Source of the DNA: Paenibacillus_S vulneris
GTDB taxonomy: Bacteria > Bacillota > Bacilli > Paenibacillales > NBRC-103111
Length of the DNA stretch: 64,000 bases
Assembly (NCBI RefSeq): GCF_039543185.1
Contig: NZ_BAABJG010000055.1
Coordinates: 372,001 to 436,000, forward strand
Direction: 5' to 3'
A model generated the notes under the pieces. That model was given only the letters and a program-made list of their open reading frames with translations, did no database searches and was not told the DNA's origin. Made by a program: the position numbers and the translations under genes. Below are positions 17,636 through 26,798 of the stretch, piece after piece. Positions within the stretch are counted from its first letter, which is position 1. Each line of letters starts with the position of its first letter.

Positions 17636-18067
17636 TTGTATCCTTGGCTAGTCTTTATTCATGCAGTAAGCGCAATGATTTCCATTGGTCCTTTTTTCGT
17701 CCTCATCCCGATGCTCGGCAAACTTCGCAAAGCGGAAGAACCCGTTCTCTCCTCGTATCTGGACTCGTTTCAATTTGTCGTCCGATTATCGAAGCACTCC
17801 GGTCATGTTCTGGTAGTTTCCGGACTTTTACTGCTGTGGCTTGGCGGATGGCCTTGGACCACACCGTTTATCTTGGGCACATGGATCGTATTGATCGCTT
17901 CGCTTATATTTATGGCCCGCGCCTTTTCCCCGACCATACGCCGCTTGCGTCAGCCGGATCATGATAGAGTCAGACTGGTCAACAAGCTGGCCCGTTCCTT
18001 GTATATTTATATGTTTGTCTTGTTCGTCATGCTGTGGTTAATGATAATGAAACCGGCTCTGTGGTGA
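17636..18067 (+). CDS. DUF2269-like integral membrane protein
   Basis: 143 aa from TTG 17636, 8 nt after GGAGG; an earlier TTG at 17621 overlaps that site. Four hydrophobic segments: LVFIHAVSAMISIGPFFVL, HVLVVSGLLLLWLGG, FILGTWIVLIASLIF and YIYMFVLFVMLWLMIM. The first contains a His next to the membrane, as in DUF2269 proteins. Function unknown. The stop lies inside the following terminator stem-loop. Confidence 0.65.
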   Translation: MYPWLVFIHAVSAMISIGPFFVLIPMLGKLRKAEEPVLSSYLDSFQFVVRLSKHSGHVLVVSGLLLLWLGGWPWTTPFILGTWIVLIASLIFMARAFSPTIRRLRQPDHDRVRLVNKLARSLYIYMFVLFVMLWLMIMKPALW

Positions 18068-18095
18068 TGGTCATTCACCTGAACCGGTTTTTTTG
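18051..18095 (+). terminator. Rho-independent terminator overlapping the stop codon
   Basis: AACCGG (18051-18056) pairs with CCGGTT (18084-18089), then a T7 run. Confidence 0.7.
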
Positions 18096-18109
18096 TTTTA
18101 ATTATGCCA

Positions 18110-18400
18110 TTAAGATTGGAAATCGACACAAATGCTTGTCCCATCCAGCACTTGCTTCATATGGGCTTTTACTTCCACATGGACAGGATGATTGTCATAT
18201 ACGCTTAAATCTTCCAGCGAATCAAATTTGGTGATCAGCGCAATATCATAGGATCTTTCGGAATGCAGTACATCCGTACCTACTTCTATGTATTTTAGTA
18301 CAGGGATTTTACCCTCCATGTTCTTCAACACATTTACGGTCGTTTGAACAGATTCCGGACTGCGGTCCTTCAGCTTAAAAAAGACAACATGAGTAAGCAT
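18110..18400 (-). CDS. Dabb (stress-responsive alpha/beta barrel) domain protein
   Basis: 96 aa. Begins MLTHVVFFKLKDRSPESV and has YDIALITKFDSLEDLSVYDNHPVHVEV, the conserved Dabb pattern with the central histidines. AAAGGAAG precedes ATG 18400. Function unknown; probably a small dimeric barrel. Confidence 0.85.
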   Translation of the reverse strand: MLTHVVFFKLKDRSPESVQTTVNVLKNMEGKIPVLKYIEVGTDVLHSERSYDIALITKFDSLEDLSVYDNHPVHVEVKAHMKQVLDGTSICVDFQS

Positions 18401-18470
18401 AATCAACGTCTTCCTTTCTCGATTAAGAAATGGTATTCGACATCAAGGGTCAGCTTTCGGCTTTTCCTCA

Positions 18471-19358
18471 TCATGATCGTTTATTATACCACTTCCTCCA
18501 ATCCGCAGGGAATAGATAATCACAGTGTTTCAGTCTGTCACGTATTCGCTGAAGAAGAGTAAGCGGCCTGTTTAATGGCGAAAGCAGAAGCACGCTGATA
18601 TTGTCATTTGCACGCTGATCCAGCGCCTTATCGACCAGCAGGTCACTGACCTGTTGGAGATTCAGATCCGATGAATCATTGTCCTTCAAAAAATACTCGA
18701 TTTTGGAGTGGGACATCCGATCGTATAGCCCATCCGTACACAGCAGAAAAAGACTGTTCGGGCTATAAAAACCGCTCCGATACTGTATGTTGAGCTCCTT
18801 TTGAACGCCAAGGCACTGCAGAAGCACATGACGATGAGGATGTTTGCGGGCCTGCTTAGGAGTCATTTTCCTCTTGCGTACCTGCTCGGCAACCCAGGAA
18901 TGGTCCTTGGTAAGCTGCTTCAACCGCTGCCGATGAAAATAATAGACTCTGCAATCACCTATATGGCATAGTATATAAGTTTCATTCAGCAGAAAAAGCA
19001 GGGTCAGTGTCGTGCTCATCTGACTTCCTGCATGGTTTCCCATCTCAAGCAACGATACATTGATTTCGTGAAGCAGTTTTTTGGTGGATTGAATGAACGC
19101 TCCTCTCAGCCTCGCTGTCTTCAGCAGCTTGGGCAGCTGATTGTCCAGCCAATGTCTTACGTGATCCATCGCCGCATCGCTTGCCCGGCTTCCGTCACCA
19201 ATTCCCCCGACACCATCGGCAATCACCGCAACGGCATACGGATCCCCTTGCTCCGTAGTGCCGATTCGAAGCAGAGACCGATCGTCATTCATCATCCGAA
19301 ACCAGCCGGAATGTGTGGCTATCCCATAGTGCCAATGGACGGCAAAAGTTGTTCTCAA
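18471..19358 (-). CDS. PP2C-family Ser/Thr protein phosphatase
   Basis: 295 aa. PP2C metal-binding motifs: RMMNDDRSLL, VIADGVGGIGDG, then CHIGDCRVYYF, TKDHSW, LLCTDGLYDRM and ANDNISVLLL. It lies 3 nt after the FHA-domain gene stop at the 3' end of the Tad locus. Together with the FHA protein it suggests phospho-threonine signalling tied to pilus assembly; no Ser/Thr kinase is in view. Confidence 0.88.
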   Translation of the reverse strand: MRTTFAVHWHYGIATHSGWFRMMNDDRSLLRIGTTEQGDPYAVAVIADGVGGIGDGSRASDAAMDHVRHWLDNQLPKLLKTARLRGAFIQSTKKLLHEINVSLLEMGNHAGSQMSTTLTLLFLLNETYILCHIGDCRVYYFHRQRLKQLTKDHSWVAEQVRKRKMTPKQARKHPHRHVLLQCLGVQKELNIQYRSGFYSPNSLFLLCTDGLYDRMSHSKIEYFLKDNDSSDLNLQQVSDLLVDKALDQRANDNISVLLLSPLNRPLTLLQRIRDRLKHCDYLFPADWRKWYNKRS

Positions 19359-19361
19359 CAG

Positions 19362-21044
19362 CTACAACCCCATTTTAAAAATAAATTCGGTATTAATAAT
19401 TCGGACTATATCCCCATCGTTCAAGGAATATACCCGATAAGGTGCAAGCAATTCATTGTTGACATAAGTGCCATTTCGTGAGCCGAGATCTTTCACTCCA
19501 TATTGGCCGTTTTCCCGAACAAACTCGGCATGAAGTCTGGAGACGCCGGTTTCTTTATGCTCATAGTCGACTCCATCCCCTGCCCTTCCTATGACAAAGC
19601 ATGGCTTCATAAGACTTATTCTGGACGCATGACCCGATTGATTCGTTTCCAGATACGGATAAGCGGAGGCTGCTGGACTTATCGAGCTATTCAGCAAAAC
19701 GGTGGCATCCGATTTCGGAAGCAGGGTCGTGCGATGCTCCAACTCTTGGTAGTAATGGTCCGATTCCTTACCTGGACTTTTCATGGAGCTGGTTTCATTT
19801 GGTGTAAAGCTTTTTTGAACATCTGAAAGCTTCTTCCAGGCCGATTCTTTGGCGTCCGGTTCCTTGGGCTGCCCCTTCAAAAATGCGGCTAATTCCGAGC
19901 TTTGGTCTTTATTGGTCTTGGAACCAAGCTTGGATAAGATCGCTTCAGGAATCGCTTGTTCCGCCATCAGTGCCGGTTCTTGCGCTGCAGCATTCCCATT
20001 GACTTCAGAGCTTCGTACAGCAGGCTTCCATATCCATAAGGCGACGAATACCAGATCTGCAATGAACATCGTCAACCCTATGCAGATATAAAGCCAAGGC
20101 TCTCCAGGATGCTCCAAATACAGCTTCCATACCAAACAGCACAGTAAGATTCCGATCAGCATCACCGGAAGCTTCAGCTTGTCAGGAGACGGTACCAGGG
20201 ACGATTCTCCCTTGCTCAATGATAAGGCATCCGAGAGCGGCATCCGGATCTCCCCTTGGTCAGTTCCTTTATCAGGAGCGGCGCCCTGTGCAGATGCAAA
20301 AGGGATCAGCGGAGTCCATTTAGGCAGCTCTTCATCCTGATGCTTCGTCATCGTTCCTGAGGCTTGTTGAACTCTTGCATCTTCAAGCTCCAGAGCTTGC
20401 ATTGCTAACGGCCGATGCAAGGCAGCCTGTTGCATAATCATCTCATCTTGTCTCTCTTGACCGGCCTGATTCATATGTTTAAGGAGAAGCTGTCTTAATG
20501 CAGGCAGATGAAACGATTCATCCATAAGATAATTCATTAGCTCCTGGTACCCGCTGCCGCTCAATTCAGTGACCTTATGCACCAGCCTGGAGGCTAAATG
20601 CTGCAAATCGACGGAGACCGTTTGTTTATCTACCAGGGTTTCCATCGGCAGGTACGTAATATATATATCGGTTAAATCATTCCCACAATAAATATAATCT
20701 TCTTTAAGAATATATTTGCCTTCTTCAAGCATATAAACGCCGCTTTCCGTTAGCGTATCGACGATCGTATATAGCAAGGTAAAAAACTGCTTAATGGAAA
20801 GACTCCCCAGGCGAAGCCAATGGGACAGCATTTTTTTGTCAGTAATCTTATAATAAAGCTTGGTATTATGATTTACTTCTTCCACATGAAGCTCCAGCAG
20901 CCGGGGAATGCGGTTCATCAGAAGCATGTTCATTTGAAAAGCGGAAAGCTCGTCTTTACGGAGGCCGTTTTCTTTATAGAGCACCATATAATGGCCATTC
21001 TGATTCTGGTAATCGACCTGTAGGCCGTAAATCGACTGATTCAC
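19362..21044 (-). CDS. FHA-domain membrane protein with DUF6382-like N-terminus
   Basis: 560 aa from GTG 21044 (AAAGGAGG 7 nt upstream). The N-terminal about 200 residues (VNQSIYGLQVDYQNQNG onwards) resemble the region found ahead of FHA domains in Firmicutes Tad loci. Two transmembrane helices are in the middle (VMLIGILLCCLVW and LYICIGLTMFIADLVFVALW). The C-terminal FHA domain has FVIGRAGDGVDYEHKETGVSRLHAEF and DLGSRNGTYVNNE, with the phosphothreonine-binding Arg, Ser and Asn residues present. The two helices place the FHA domain in the cytoplasm at the membrane. Confidence 0.82.
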   Translation of the reverse strand: MNQSIYGLQVDYQNQNGHYMVLYKENGLRKDELSAFQMNMLLMNRIPRLLELHVEEVNHNTKLYYKITDKKMLSHWLRLGSLSIKQFFTLLYTIVDTLTESGVYMLEEGKYILKEDYIYCGNDLTDIYITYLPMETLVDKQTVSVDLQHLASRLVHKVTELSGSGYQELMNYLMDESFHLPALRQLLLKHMNQAGQERQDEMIMQQAALHRPLAMQALELEDARVQQASGTMTKHQDEELPKWTPLIPFASAQGAAPDKGTDQGEIRMPLSDALSLSKGESSLVPSPDKLKLPVMLIGILLCCLVWKLYLEHPGEPWLYICIGLTMFIADLVFVALWIWKPAVRSSEVNGNAAAQEPALMAEQAIPEAILSKLGSKTNKDQSSELAAFLKGQPKEPDAKESAWKKLSDVQKSFTPNETSSMKSPGKESDHYYQELEHRTTLLPKSDATVLLNSSISPAASAYPYLETNQSGHASRISLMKPCFVIGRAGDGVDYEHKETGVSRLHAEFVRENGQYGVKDLGSRNGTYVNNELLAPYRVYSLNDGDIVRIINTEFIFKMGL

Positions 21045-21070
21045 ACTCGGACCTCCTTTCATCGAAAAGT

Positions 21071-21583
21071 TTAAAATAATTGAAAATACACACTGATCAC
21101 AGCAGGGAGTACGGCCCACATGAACGGAAACCGTAGATGATGGGAGGAATAAAGGTAAGGCTTCCATTGTGATGTATCCTTCAAAGCAATCAAATGGAAC
21201 AGCATAGCTGCAAGGCGCTGCCACGTCTGCTTCCAAAGCCGCCGCCATATCAAAATAATGCATCCCACCAACGCGGCATAAAATATCGAATATATCATGC
21301 TCTGGAGAACCATCTCTCCTCCGGCCAGTGCGCCGATAGCCCCAAACAGCTTTACGTCCCCCGCTCCTACCGCCTTAATTAGATAAAGGATCAGCATCGG
21401 TATGAACCCGAGAGCCGTGCCCACAAGGGCATATAGAACGCCTGATCCTCCGGAAATCGCCGTATGAAGCCCCATCCCTGCAATCCAACCCGATAGGGTA
21501 AGCCAATTAGGAATCTTACGCCGCCATATATCCGTCGTAAAAGCGGTGATAATCATACCAAAAGTTAGCACTGTAAAGATCAT
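21071..21583 (-). CDS. Prepilin peptidase (A24 family, CpaA/TadV-like)
   Basis: 170 aa from ATG 21583, whose ATGA overlaps the stop of the upstream gene; GGAGG is 6 nt before. Aspartates typical of A24 peptidases: Asp in TDIWRRKIPNWLTL and the GAGDVKLFGAIGAL motif. Several hydrophobic helices. It would cleave the leader of the Flp pilin and TadE-like pseudopilins encoded upstream in the same operon. Confidence 0.87.
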   Translation of the reverse strand: MIFTVLTFGMIITAFTTDIWRRKIPNWLTLSGWIAGMGLHTAISGGSGVLYALVGTALGFIPMLILYLIKAVGAGDVKLFGAIGALAGGEMVLQSMIYSIFYAALVGCIILIWRRLWKQTWQRLAAMLFHLIALKDTSQWKPYLYSSHHLRFPFMWAVLPAVISVYFQLF

Positions 21584-22299
21584 CCGGTTCCTCCAACCCA
21601 TGCGCGCTCGAACGCCTGCTTGCGAACAATGACTGTCTTCTTGAAAAATGGAATCGATAACGGTACTTCGTATTGAGCCTCAATGCCGACAAATGCGTTT
21701 TCTTTATGCTCGAGATCCGGTAGGATCACCTTCGTCACCTTCAGCCTGTCTTTTTTTATCCGTGCCGGATTCGCATAATGAGCGACCAGCGGTGTTACGG
21801 CTTTGCTCAACAAGGGTTTGTATGCCTCCTCCAGCTGCTTCTTGGCCTCCTCGGTCTTCGCATTTCCCAGGTTCTCCAAATGCTCCCGATAGGTTTTCTC
21901 CCATTCCACCAGCTGAACGACAGGGTCCGGAATCCAACGTTCATAATCCTCGATGAACTGTTCCGTATCCACTGCCTTTTGCTTAGCGGATTCGATTTGA
22001 CCAACGACTTTATCAATCCAGCCGCTGGCTGCGCTCTGATTCCATTTGCTTCTGGCTTGCTGATACAACAGATCCACCGGGTACATATTGGCTGCCACGA
22101 CTTTCGTCGTGTCGGTCACGGCGGATTGCAGCGCCATTTCTGCAAGCGATATTTGAATAAAAGCAATCAGAACTAAAATAAAGGACAGGAATAATGGAAG
22201 GACGAGCGCAGCCTCCAGCACGATGCCGCCCTCCTGGTCATCCCTCCAGGTCGCCTTGTTTGGTACCCGTTCAATCCAAGGCTTGCCGCCGGCTTTCAA
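21580..22299 (-). CDS. TadE/TadG-like minor pilin
   Basis: 239 aa from TTG 22299, which overlaps the upstream stop (ATTGA) and has a GGGGGTG site. A prepilin-like hydrophobic helix follows a Gly-Glu: GGIVLEAALVLPLFLSFILV. The rest is soluble and charged with Lys/Glu-rich helices. Expected to be processed by the downstream prepilin peptidase. Confidence 0.75.
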   Translation of the reverse strand: MKAGGKPWIERVPNKATWRDDQEGGIVLEAALVLPLFLSFILVLIAFIQISLAEMALQSAVTDTTKVVAANMYPVDLLYQQARSKWNQSAASGWIDKVVGQIESAKQKAVDTEQFIEDYERWIPDPVVQLVEWEKTYREHLENLGNAKTEEAKKQLEEAYKPLLSKAVTPLVAHYANPARIKKDRLKVTKVILPDLEHKENAFVGIEAQYEVPLSIPFFKKTVIVRKQAFERAWVGGTG

Positions 22300-24581
22300 T
22301 ACGCCATCACCCCCGTTTTGGTAATCTGGCATCTGCCGAGCTTAACCTGACAGGAAGTAAGTCCGGCTTTTCCCAGCTGCCGCATCAGTCCGGGTAAAAA
22401 CCACAAGCGGATGGAGGTCGATGCAGTGCCGGAAATATACGTGGTGCTCTGAAGCAAGTCGATATCGGTATTTAATTGAATTAAGGATTGCATCCGAGAT
22501 AACAGAACTTTATCCCGGCTGTGCAGTAAAAAGAACACTCTTAAATAATCCTTGTAGCCCATGGTGAAAAAGCTGCCCAGCTTCTTCGATAAAGGAACCA
22601 ACTCCCCTTGGGTCAGCTTCGCCATATCCTGTTGAGCATGAATAGCTCCTTCAGCTACGGCTGCCAGAAATACGAGCAACGGCGAGCCGAGATTCAAGAC
22701 TTCGTTTTTAGGCTCCAGTAATGCCTCTGCCGTATCAACTGCAAGCCGGAAGGCGAACATCTCGGCATATGCCATCGAGTAGTTGCTTGCGCAGGAATTG
22801 CCACCGTACAGTAAATATTCGAGCTCCTGATTCGCCAGCTTGTGCTTCCCTGGTTCCGATGGCTCCAAAGCCCCCTTCACATTGCCATTGCTGTCCTTCT
22901 CAAGACCGAAGGTCCGGTAATTGAATTTACTAACAGCAAACTCATCCACATAAAACTCATCCCTAACATCCGTAAGCAGACTGGTGAAATCCGAAATCAA
23001 TTTCATTGCGCTAAAACCGGCTTTGTCCGCGTTATCCAATTCTATGGATGGAACAGGCTGAGATAAGTTGGCTTCCTGATTGGTCTCCATATATGCTTGA
23101 TAGTATCCGTTTGTTCCTTTGCCAGGGTCCCCCTGAAGCGTTATGTAATGCTGTTTGAATGCATCGGTTGACCCAAGAATGCTGCAGCCTCCAAGAGCTG
23201 CCTTTATCTGATCGAGATAAGCCTGCGCTTTCTTCCTCTGCTCCTGCTTGCTTGTATTTACCGCTTGCTTCTTGCTATTTCTCTGCGACTCCTTTGCACT
23301 TTGAGCCGAGTGCAGCTCCTGAGCTTGCTTCCAAAATGATTGGATCGCCTGGTCTGCATTGCGGTAATTTTGCGCATCAAATAGAATGACGCTGGATAAT
23401 TGAGATTCCAATCCCGAGAAAAGAGCAACAGTAGAAGCCGCTTTGCTGCCGTAATCATCAAGCTCGGAGCGGGAAATCATATGGATGGCTTGAAATACTT
23501 GGTTGGCATCATAAGAGCCTGAAGCCGTATTTTGGGATTGGACAAGACCTAGCTCTGCATTCAACTGATCATTCGCTTTTTTAGCTTTATTCAAAGCAGC
23601 TTCAAATGCTTTAAGCAAATCCTTTAATTCATTCAAATCGCCGGTTGATTTCACCTTCAAAAAGGCCAGCAGCTTCGCATATTCCAGTAAGTCATCCAGC
23701 AGCTGCTCCAAATCCTTAATTCGATCATTCACAGCTTTGATTTCATCCTGAAGACGGTCCTTAAGATCATAAAGAGAATCTATCGCGGATGCGGCTGATG
23801 AGCCCGCTTGCATTAGAGAGCGAATATCTCCATCAATACGCTTCACATCGTCCCGCAAATCAACCAGCTGCTTTTTGGAATCTTGAATGGATTGCCTGAC
23901 CTCTTCAATAGTATGCAGCCCGATTTTGTCGCTTAATTTATTCAAGGCTTCAAGCTGGGTCTTATAGAAGGGATGCATCGCCACCGCTTTTTGGTATATC
24001 GCCGACCATTCCTTCCACGCCCTGTCCAGCTCATCGTCCCGTTCCTCCATCAGCTTCTCGATTTTCGCGGCATTTTGGGAAAACTGGGAGGCTTGACCCA
24101 TCGTAGATGCAAGTCCCGTTTTCTTGAATTTATCCGCCATTTCCAAGGAGTAAATCATCGGCGCCCGGTATTTCATTTCTTCTACTATTTGTTTTTTGAA
24201 TACCATATGATTGCCGAGAGAATACATCGATGTCAGACTTGAGCTGTCGGCTTCTACCTTCTGATCAATAAACTGAAAGGAGTTCGATGCAACCGCTTGA
24301 GATACATTTCCTTCAACTACTTTCAAAAAAAGCGCCTTGGATTCATCCGGCTTTTGATTCAAGGCATACAGCCCATAGGACTGCAGCTTCGGCGAAAAGG
24401 AGGACAGCGTAGAGCGAACCCCTGTTTTCACTGCATTTTCTGCTTCCTTATCAGCAACCTGAATACGGGCAAAATCAATTAACAGCGCACAAAATAAAAA
24501 TACCGGAACAAGAATCAATAGTAGATATAAGGACACCGCTCCCCCCTGTTCTTTCCATAACCGCCGCAACCGAAACAGCAT
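22296..24581 (-). CDS. Large TadG-like pilus assembly protein (DUF5702-like)
   Basis: 761 aa. The N-terminus is a TadE/G helix, GGAVSLYLLLILVPVFLFC then ALLIDFARIQVADKEAENAV. A very long coiled-coil section spans about residues 155-350 (heptads such as IDSLYDLKDRLQDEIKAVNDR). The C-terminal half is globular with hydrophobic patches. Proteins of this size with this N-terminus occur in Firmicutes Tad loci; the DUF5702 match is from memory of the family. Confidence 0.72.
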   Translation of the reverse strand: MLFRLRRLWKEQGGAVSLYLLLILVPVFLFCALLIDFARIQVADKEAENAVKTGVRSTLSSFSPKLQSYGLYALNQKPDESKALFLKVVEGNVSQAVASNSFQFIDQKVEADSSSLTSMYSLGNHMVFKKQIVEEMKYRAPMIYSLEMADKFKKTGLASTMGQASQFSQNAAKIEKLMEERDDELDRAWKEWSAIYQKAVAMHPFYKTQLEALNKLSDKIGLHTIEEVRQSIQDSKKQLVDLRDDVKRIDGDIRSLMQAGSSAASAIDSLYDLKDRLQDEIKAVNDRIKDLEQLLDDLLEYAKLLAFLKVKSTGDLNELKDLLKAFEAALNKAKKANDQLNAELGLVQSQNTASGSYDANQVFQAIHMISRSELDDYGSKAASTVALFSGLESQLSSVILFDAQNYRNADQAIQSFWKQAQELHSAQSAKESQRNSKKQAVNTSKQEQRKKAQAYLDQIKAALGGCSILGSTDAFKQHYITLQGDPGKGTNGYYQAYMETNQEANLSQPVPSIELDNADKAGFSAMKLISDFTSLLTDVRDEFYVDEFAVSKFNYRTFGLEKDSNGNVKGALEPSEPGKHKLANQELEYLLYGGNSCASNYSMAYAEMFAFRLAVDTAEALLEPKNEVLNLGSPLLVFLAAVAEGAIHAQQDMAKLTQGELVPLSKKLGSFFTMGYKDYLRVFFLLHSRDKVLLSRMQSLIQLNTDIDLLQSTTYISGTASTSIRLWFLPGLMRQLGKAGLTSCQVKLGRCQITKTGVMAY

Positions 24582-24633
24582 TCATCCCTCCTTCCTGCTT
24601 GCATGTTTGGCAAGATTGCCTGGTATCGTTCTG

Positions 24634-25749
24634 TCATTCGTGAATGACCACAACGATACCCTGACGCTCCAGCTCCTGCCGAAGACCGTTAGACAGCTTG
24701 ACCTTGTCCTGTTTGGACAGCTTGAAGAAATGCCAGACAACTCCGGTTACTTGACCCCCATCTCTCAGCAGCGCCGCATCCTTGGGCATTTGTTCCTTCC
24801 TGAGCTGGTTCTCGTTAAAGGTGTAGTAGGCTTGATGGGCGACTTTATTCGCATCCAATGCATCGACTACCCTTTTGGTCGAGCCATTGACAACCATGGT
24901 CTGCTCCTTTCCGTTCACCAACGTGCGCAAATAGCTGGCCGCACTCTCGTGATTGTTTATGACAGCGGCAGGATCGGGTACTGATTTGGGCTCAACCATG
25001 GTCTTTAATGCGGCGTCAGGCTTGATTTTACCCTGGATTTCTTGAATAAAGGTCCGTGTTAAGTCAATGAGTCGGATCCCCTCAACCGGATCGACCACTT
25101 GTGCCGACGCAGTCGAGGTTACCTGCTGCTGCAGCTTCCTAATCATAAATTGCGGCGAACGAAACGGCTTTTCCAGATTCACCGTCACTTCCCTTGAAAT
25201 GCCGCTATTCATATAACTCATCGTGCCGCTCCAGTCTGGAGATAAACTGCGGCCCACTTTCGTCAATTTTCCTTCAGGTCCGGTATCGCTGCCTTTAGTC
25301 GCAGCAGGAAGCGTTATTTGCGCCGCTGCATTCGGGATAAGAAACCGGAAAAGATCCGACATGCTGTCGCTGTGAAGTCTCCAATATAATCCATCATTCT
25401 GATCTACGGGGTAGTCCCCTGTAATGACATCCTTCTTACTGTTATCCCAGATGAAAGCGGCGCGATCGGCAGCCACGCCTGCATTCTGAAATGCAGACGA
25501 GGTTTGATAAACATAGAGAGCGAGAAACAGCAGAGACAGCGTGCTTAGTAATATCACTGGAAGCACAAAGCTCGCCTCTATCGTAAAGCTTCCTTTCGTA
25601 TCATTGACAAACCTGTACGCGTTCGCCTGTCCTGGTTTTGGAAGAATTCGTGCACCATCCTGCCTTGACTGTAATTTAAGGGCTGATTTTATCCGCATCA
25701 TTCTTGATCGTGCCGGATTGATCGGTAATTTCCGCATTAGCCGAGTCAA
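24634..25749 (-). CDS. TadE-like pilus assembly protein
   Basis: 371 aa as drawn. The TadE helix is KGSFTIEASFVLPVILLSTLSLLFL near residues 52-76, and a periplasm-type domain follows. The start is uncertain: the ATG codons at 25749 and 25701 lie inside the pilin gene with poor ribosome sites, and no good ATG/GTG/TTG appears just before the conserved helix, so the true start may be a rare codon nearer residue 30. Confidence 0.7.
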   Translation of the reverse strand: MTRLMRKLPINPARSRMMRIKSALKLQSRQDGARILPKPGQANAYRFVNDTKGSFTIEASFVLPVILLSTLSLLFLALYVYQTSSAFQNAGVAADRAAFIWDNSKKDVITGDYPVDQNDGLYWRLHSDSMSDLFRFLIPNAAAQITLPAATKGSDTGPEGKLTKVGRSLSPDWSGTMSYMNSGISREVTVNLEKPFRSPQFMIRKLQQQVTSTASAQVVDPVEGIRLIDLTRTFIQEIQGKIKPDAALKTMVEPKSVPDPAAVINNHESAASYLRTLVNGKEQTMVVNGSTKRVVDALDANKVAHQAYYTFNENQLRKEQMPKDAALLRDGGQVTGVVWHFFKLSKQDKVKLSNGLRQELERQGIVVVIHE

Positions 25750-25894
25750 ACAGTCCTTTCACCCATTGCATGATCCACTTACGGAAAGCTATTGCTATGA
25801 TGACTAGCACTGCCAAGATGAGCAATATTTCGAGTGTACCCAGCCCCTCCTCCTCGTTCCAAAATTTTCGAATTCCTTGACCTAACCCATTCAT
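25676..25894 (-). CDS. Flp-type pilin
   Basis: 72 aa from ATG 25894 (GGAG 9 nt upstream). Short N-terminus, then the prepilin cleavage context NEEEGLGTLEILLILAVL with the Glu+5 and a long hydrophobic helix, then a short polar tail. This is the layout of Flp1-family major pilins. It overlaps the start region of the TadE-like gene. Confidence 0.82.
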   Translation of the reverse strand: MNGLGQGIRKFWNEEEGLGTLEILLILAVLVIIAIAFRKWIMQWVKGLFDSANAEITDQSGTIKNDADKISP

Positions 25895-25928
25895 TCGCTT
25901 TACTCCTCTCCAGTTGTACAAACTCAAA

Positions 25929-26792
25929 CTAATTCATAAGCAATATAGCCGGTGCGGCAACAACAACCATGACGACCAGAAATATTAATACCATGGGGAA
26001 TACCATCTTCGAGGATGCCTCTTCGCCCAGGGTTTTGGCTAACGATTTCCTTTTTTCCCACAGTGTCGATGACAGCTCCTTCAGGGACATGACGAGCTCG
26101 TCGCCGCCTCGTTTATAATTCAATAACAATGTCGTAGTGAACAATGAAACCTCTTGAACGCCGCATCTTTTATTAAAATCCTCCATCGCTTTGCTGAAGG
26201 AGACATTCATACGGATTTCATATGCAGCAATAGCAAGCTCTGCCAGAAGAGGATTTTTGTCGATGTCCGGTTTGTTCTCTATGCAGCGCTGAAGCGCCTT
26301 CTGCACGGTTTCTCCCGCATTCACCAATAGAACGAGTTGATTCAACACCTCAGGCAGCTCCAGCAGCATCTGGCGTCTTTTTTTACGAAGCTGATTCGCT
26401 AACTCTTTGTACAGAACAAAAGGGAGAAACAGTATCAAGATAGCTCCATAACCAAGCATCTCGTTATTCTCAGCTACTACCCCAACGAGCGTACAACCGA
26501 TCAACAGGAACATACTGACCGACAGGACATCGGCCGCAAAGCATTTGGTGCGGATCAAAGCCTGCTTGCTGCCATATAGTCCGATCATCTGCTGATGTAC
26601 GCGTGAGATTGCATCTCCGAATCGGTCTGTCAGCCGGAGGCGATCCATCAAAGCTAAAGCAAGGGGTGCTAGCCAATAAAGCTTCAATACTTTACGATGC
26701 TCCTTCACAAAGCCGCTATATCGGGGATACGCAGTCCAGAAAATCAGCAAACCTACAACTAGCTCGATACTCAAAGCTATAAGCATCGCCAT
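25929..26792 (-). CDS. tadC: Type II/IV secretion system F-family protein TadC
   Basis: 287 aa. Membrane helices at the N-terminus and C-terminus (VFPMVLIFLVVMVVVAAPAIL), with the cytoplasmic GspF/TadC domain between, including ELPEVLNQLVLLVNAGETVQKALQRC. It is 6 nt after tadB and forms the inner-membrane platform with it. Confidence 0.83.
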   Translation of the reverse strand: MAMLIALSIELVVGLLIFWTAYPRYSGFVKEHRKVLKLYWLAPLALALMDRLRLTDRFGDAISRVHQQMIGLYGSKQALIRTKCFAADVLSVSMFLLIGCTLVGVVAENNEMLGYGAILILFLPFVLYKELANQLRKKRRQMLLELPEVLNQLVLLVNAGETVQKALQRCIENKPDIDKNPLLAELAIAAYEIRMNVSFSKAMEDFNKRCGVQEVSLFTTTLLLNYKRGGDELVMSLKELSSTLWEKRKSLAKTLGEEASSKMVFPMVLIFLVVMVVVAAPAILLMN

Positions 26793-26798
26793 CCGGCA

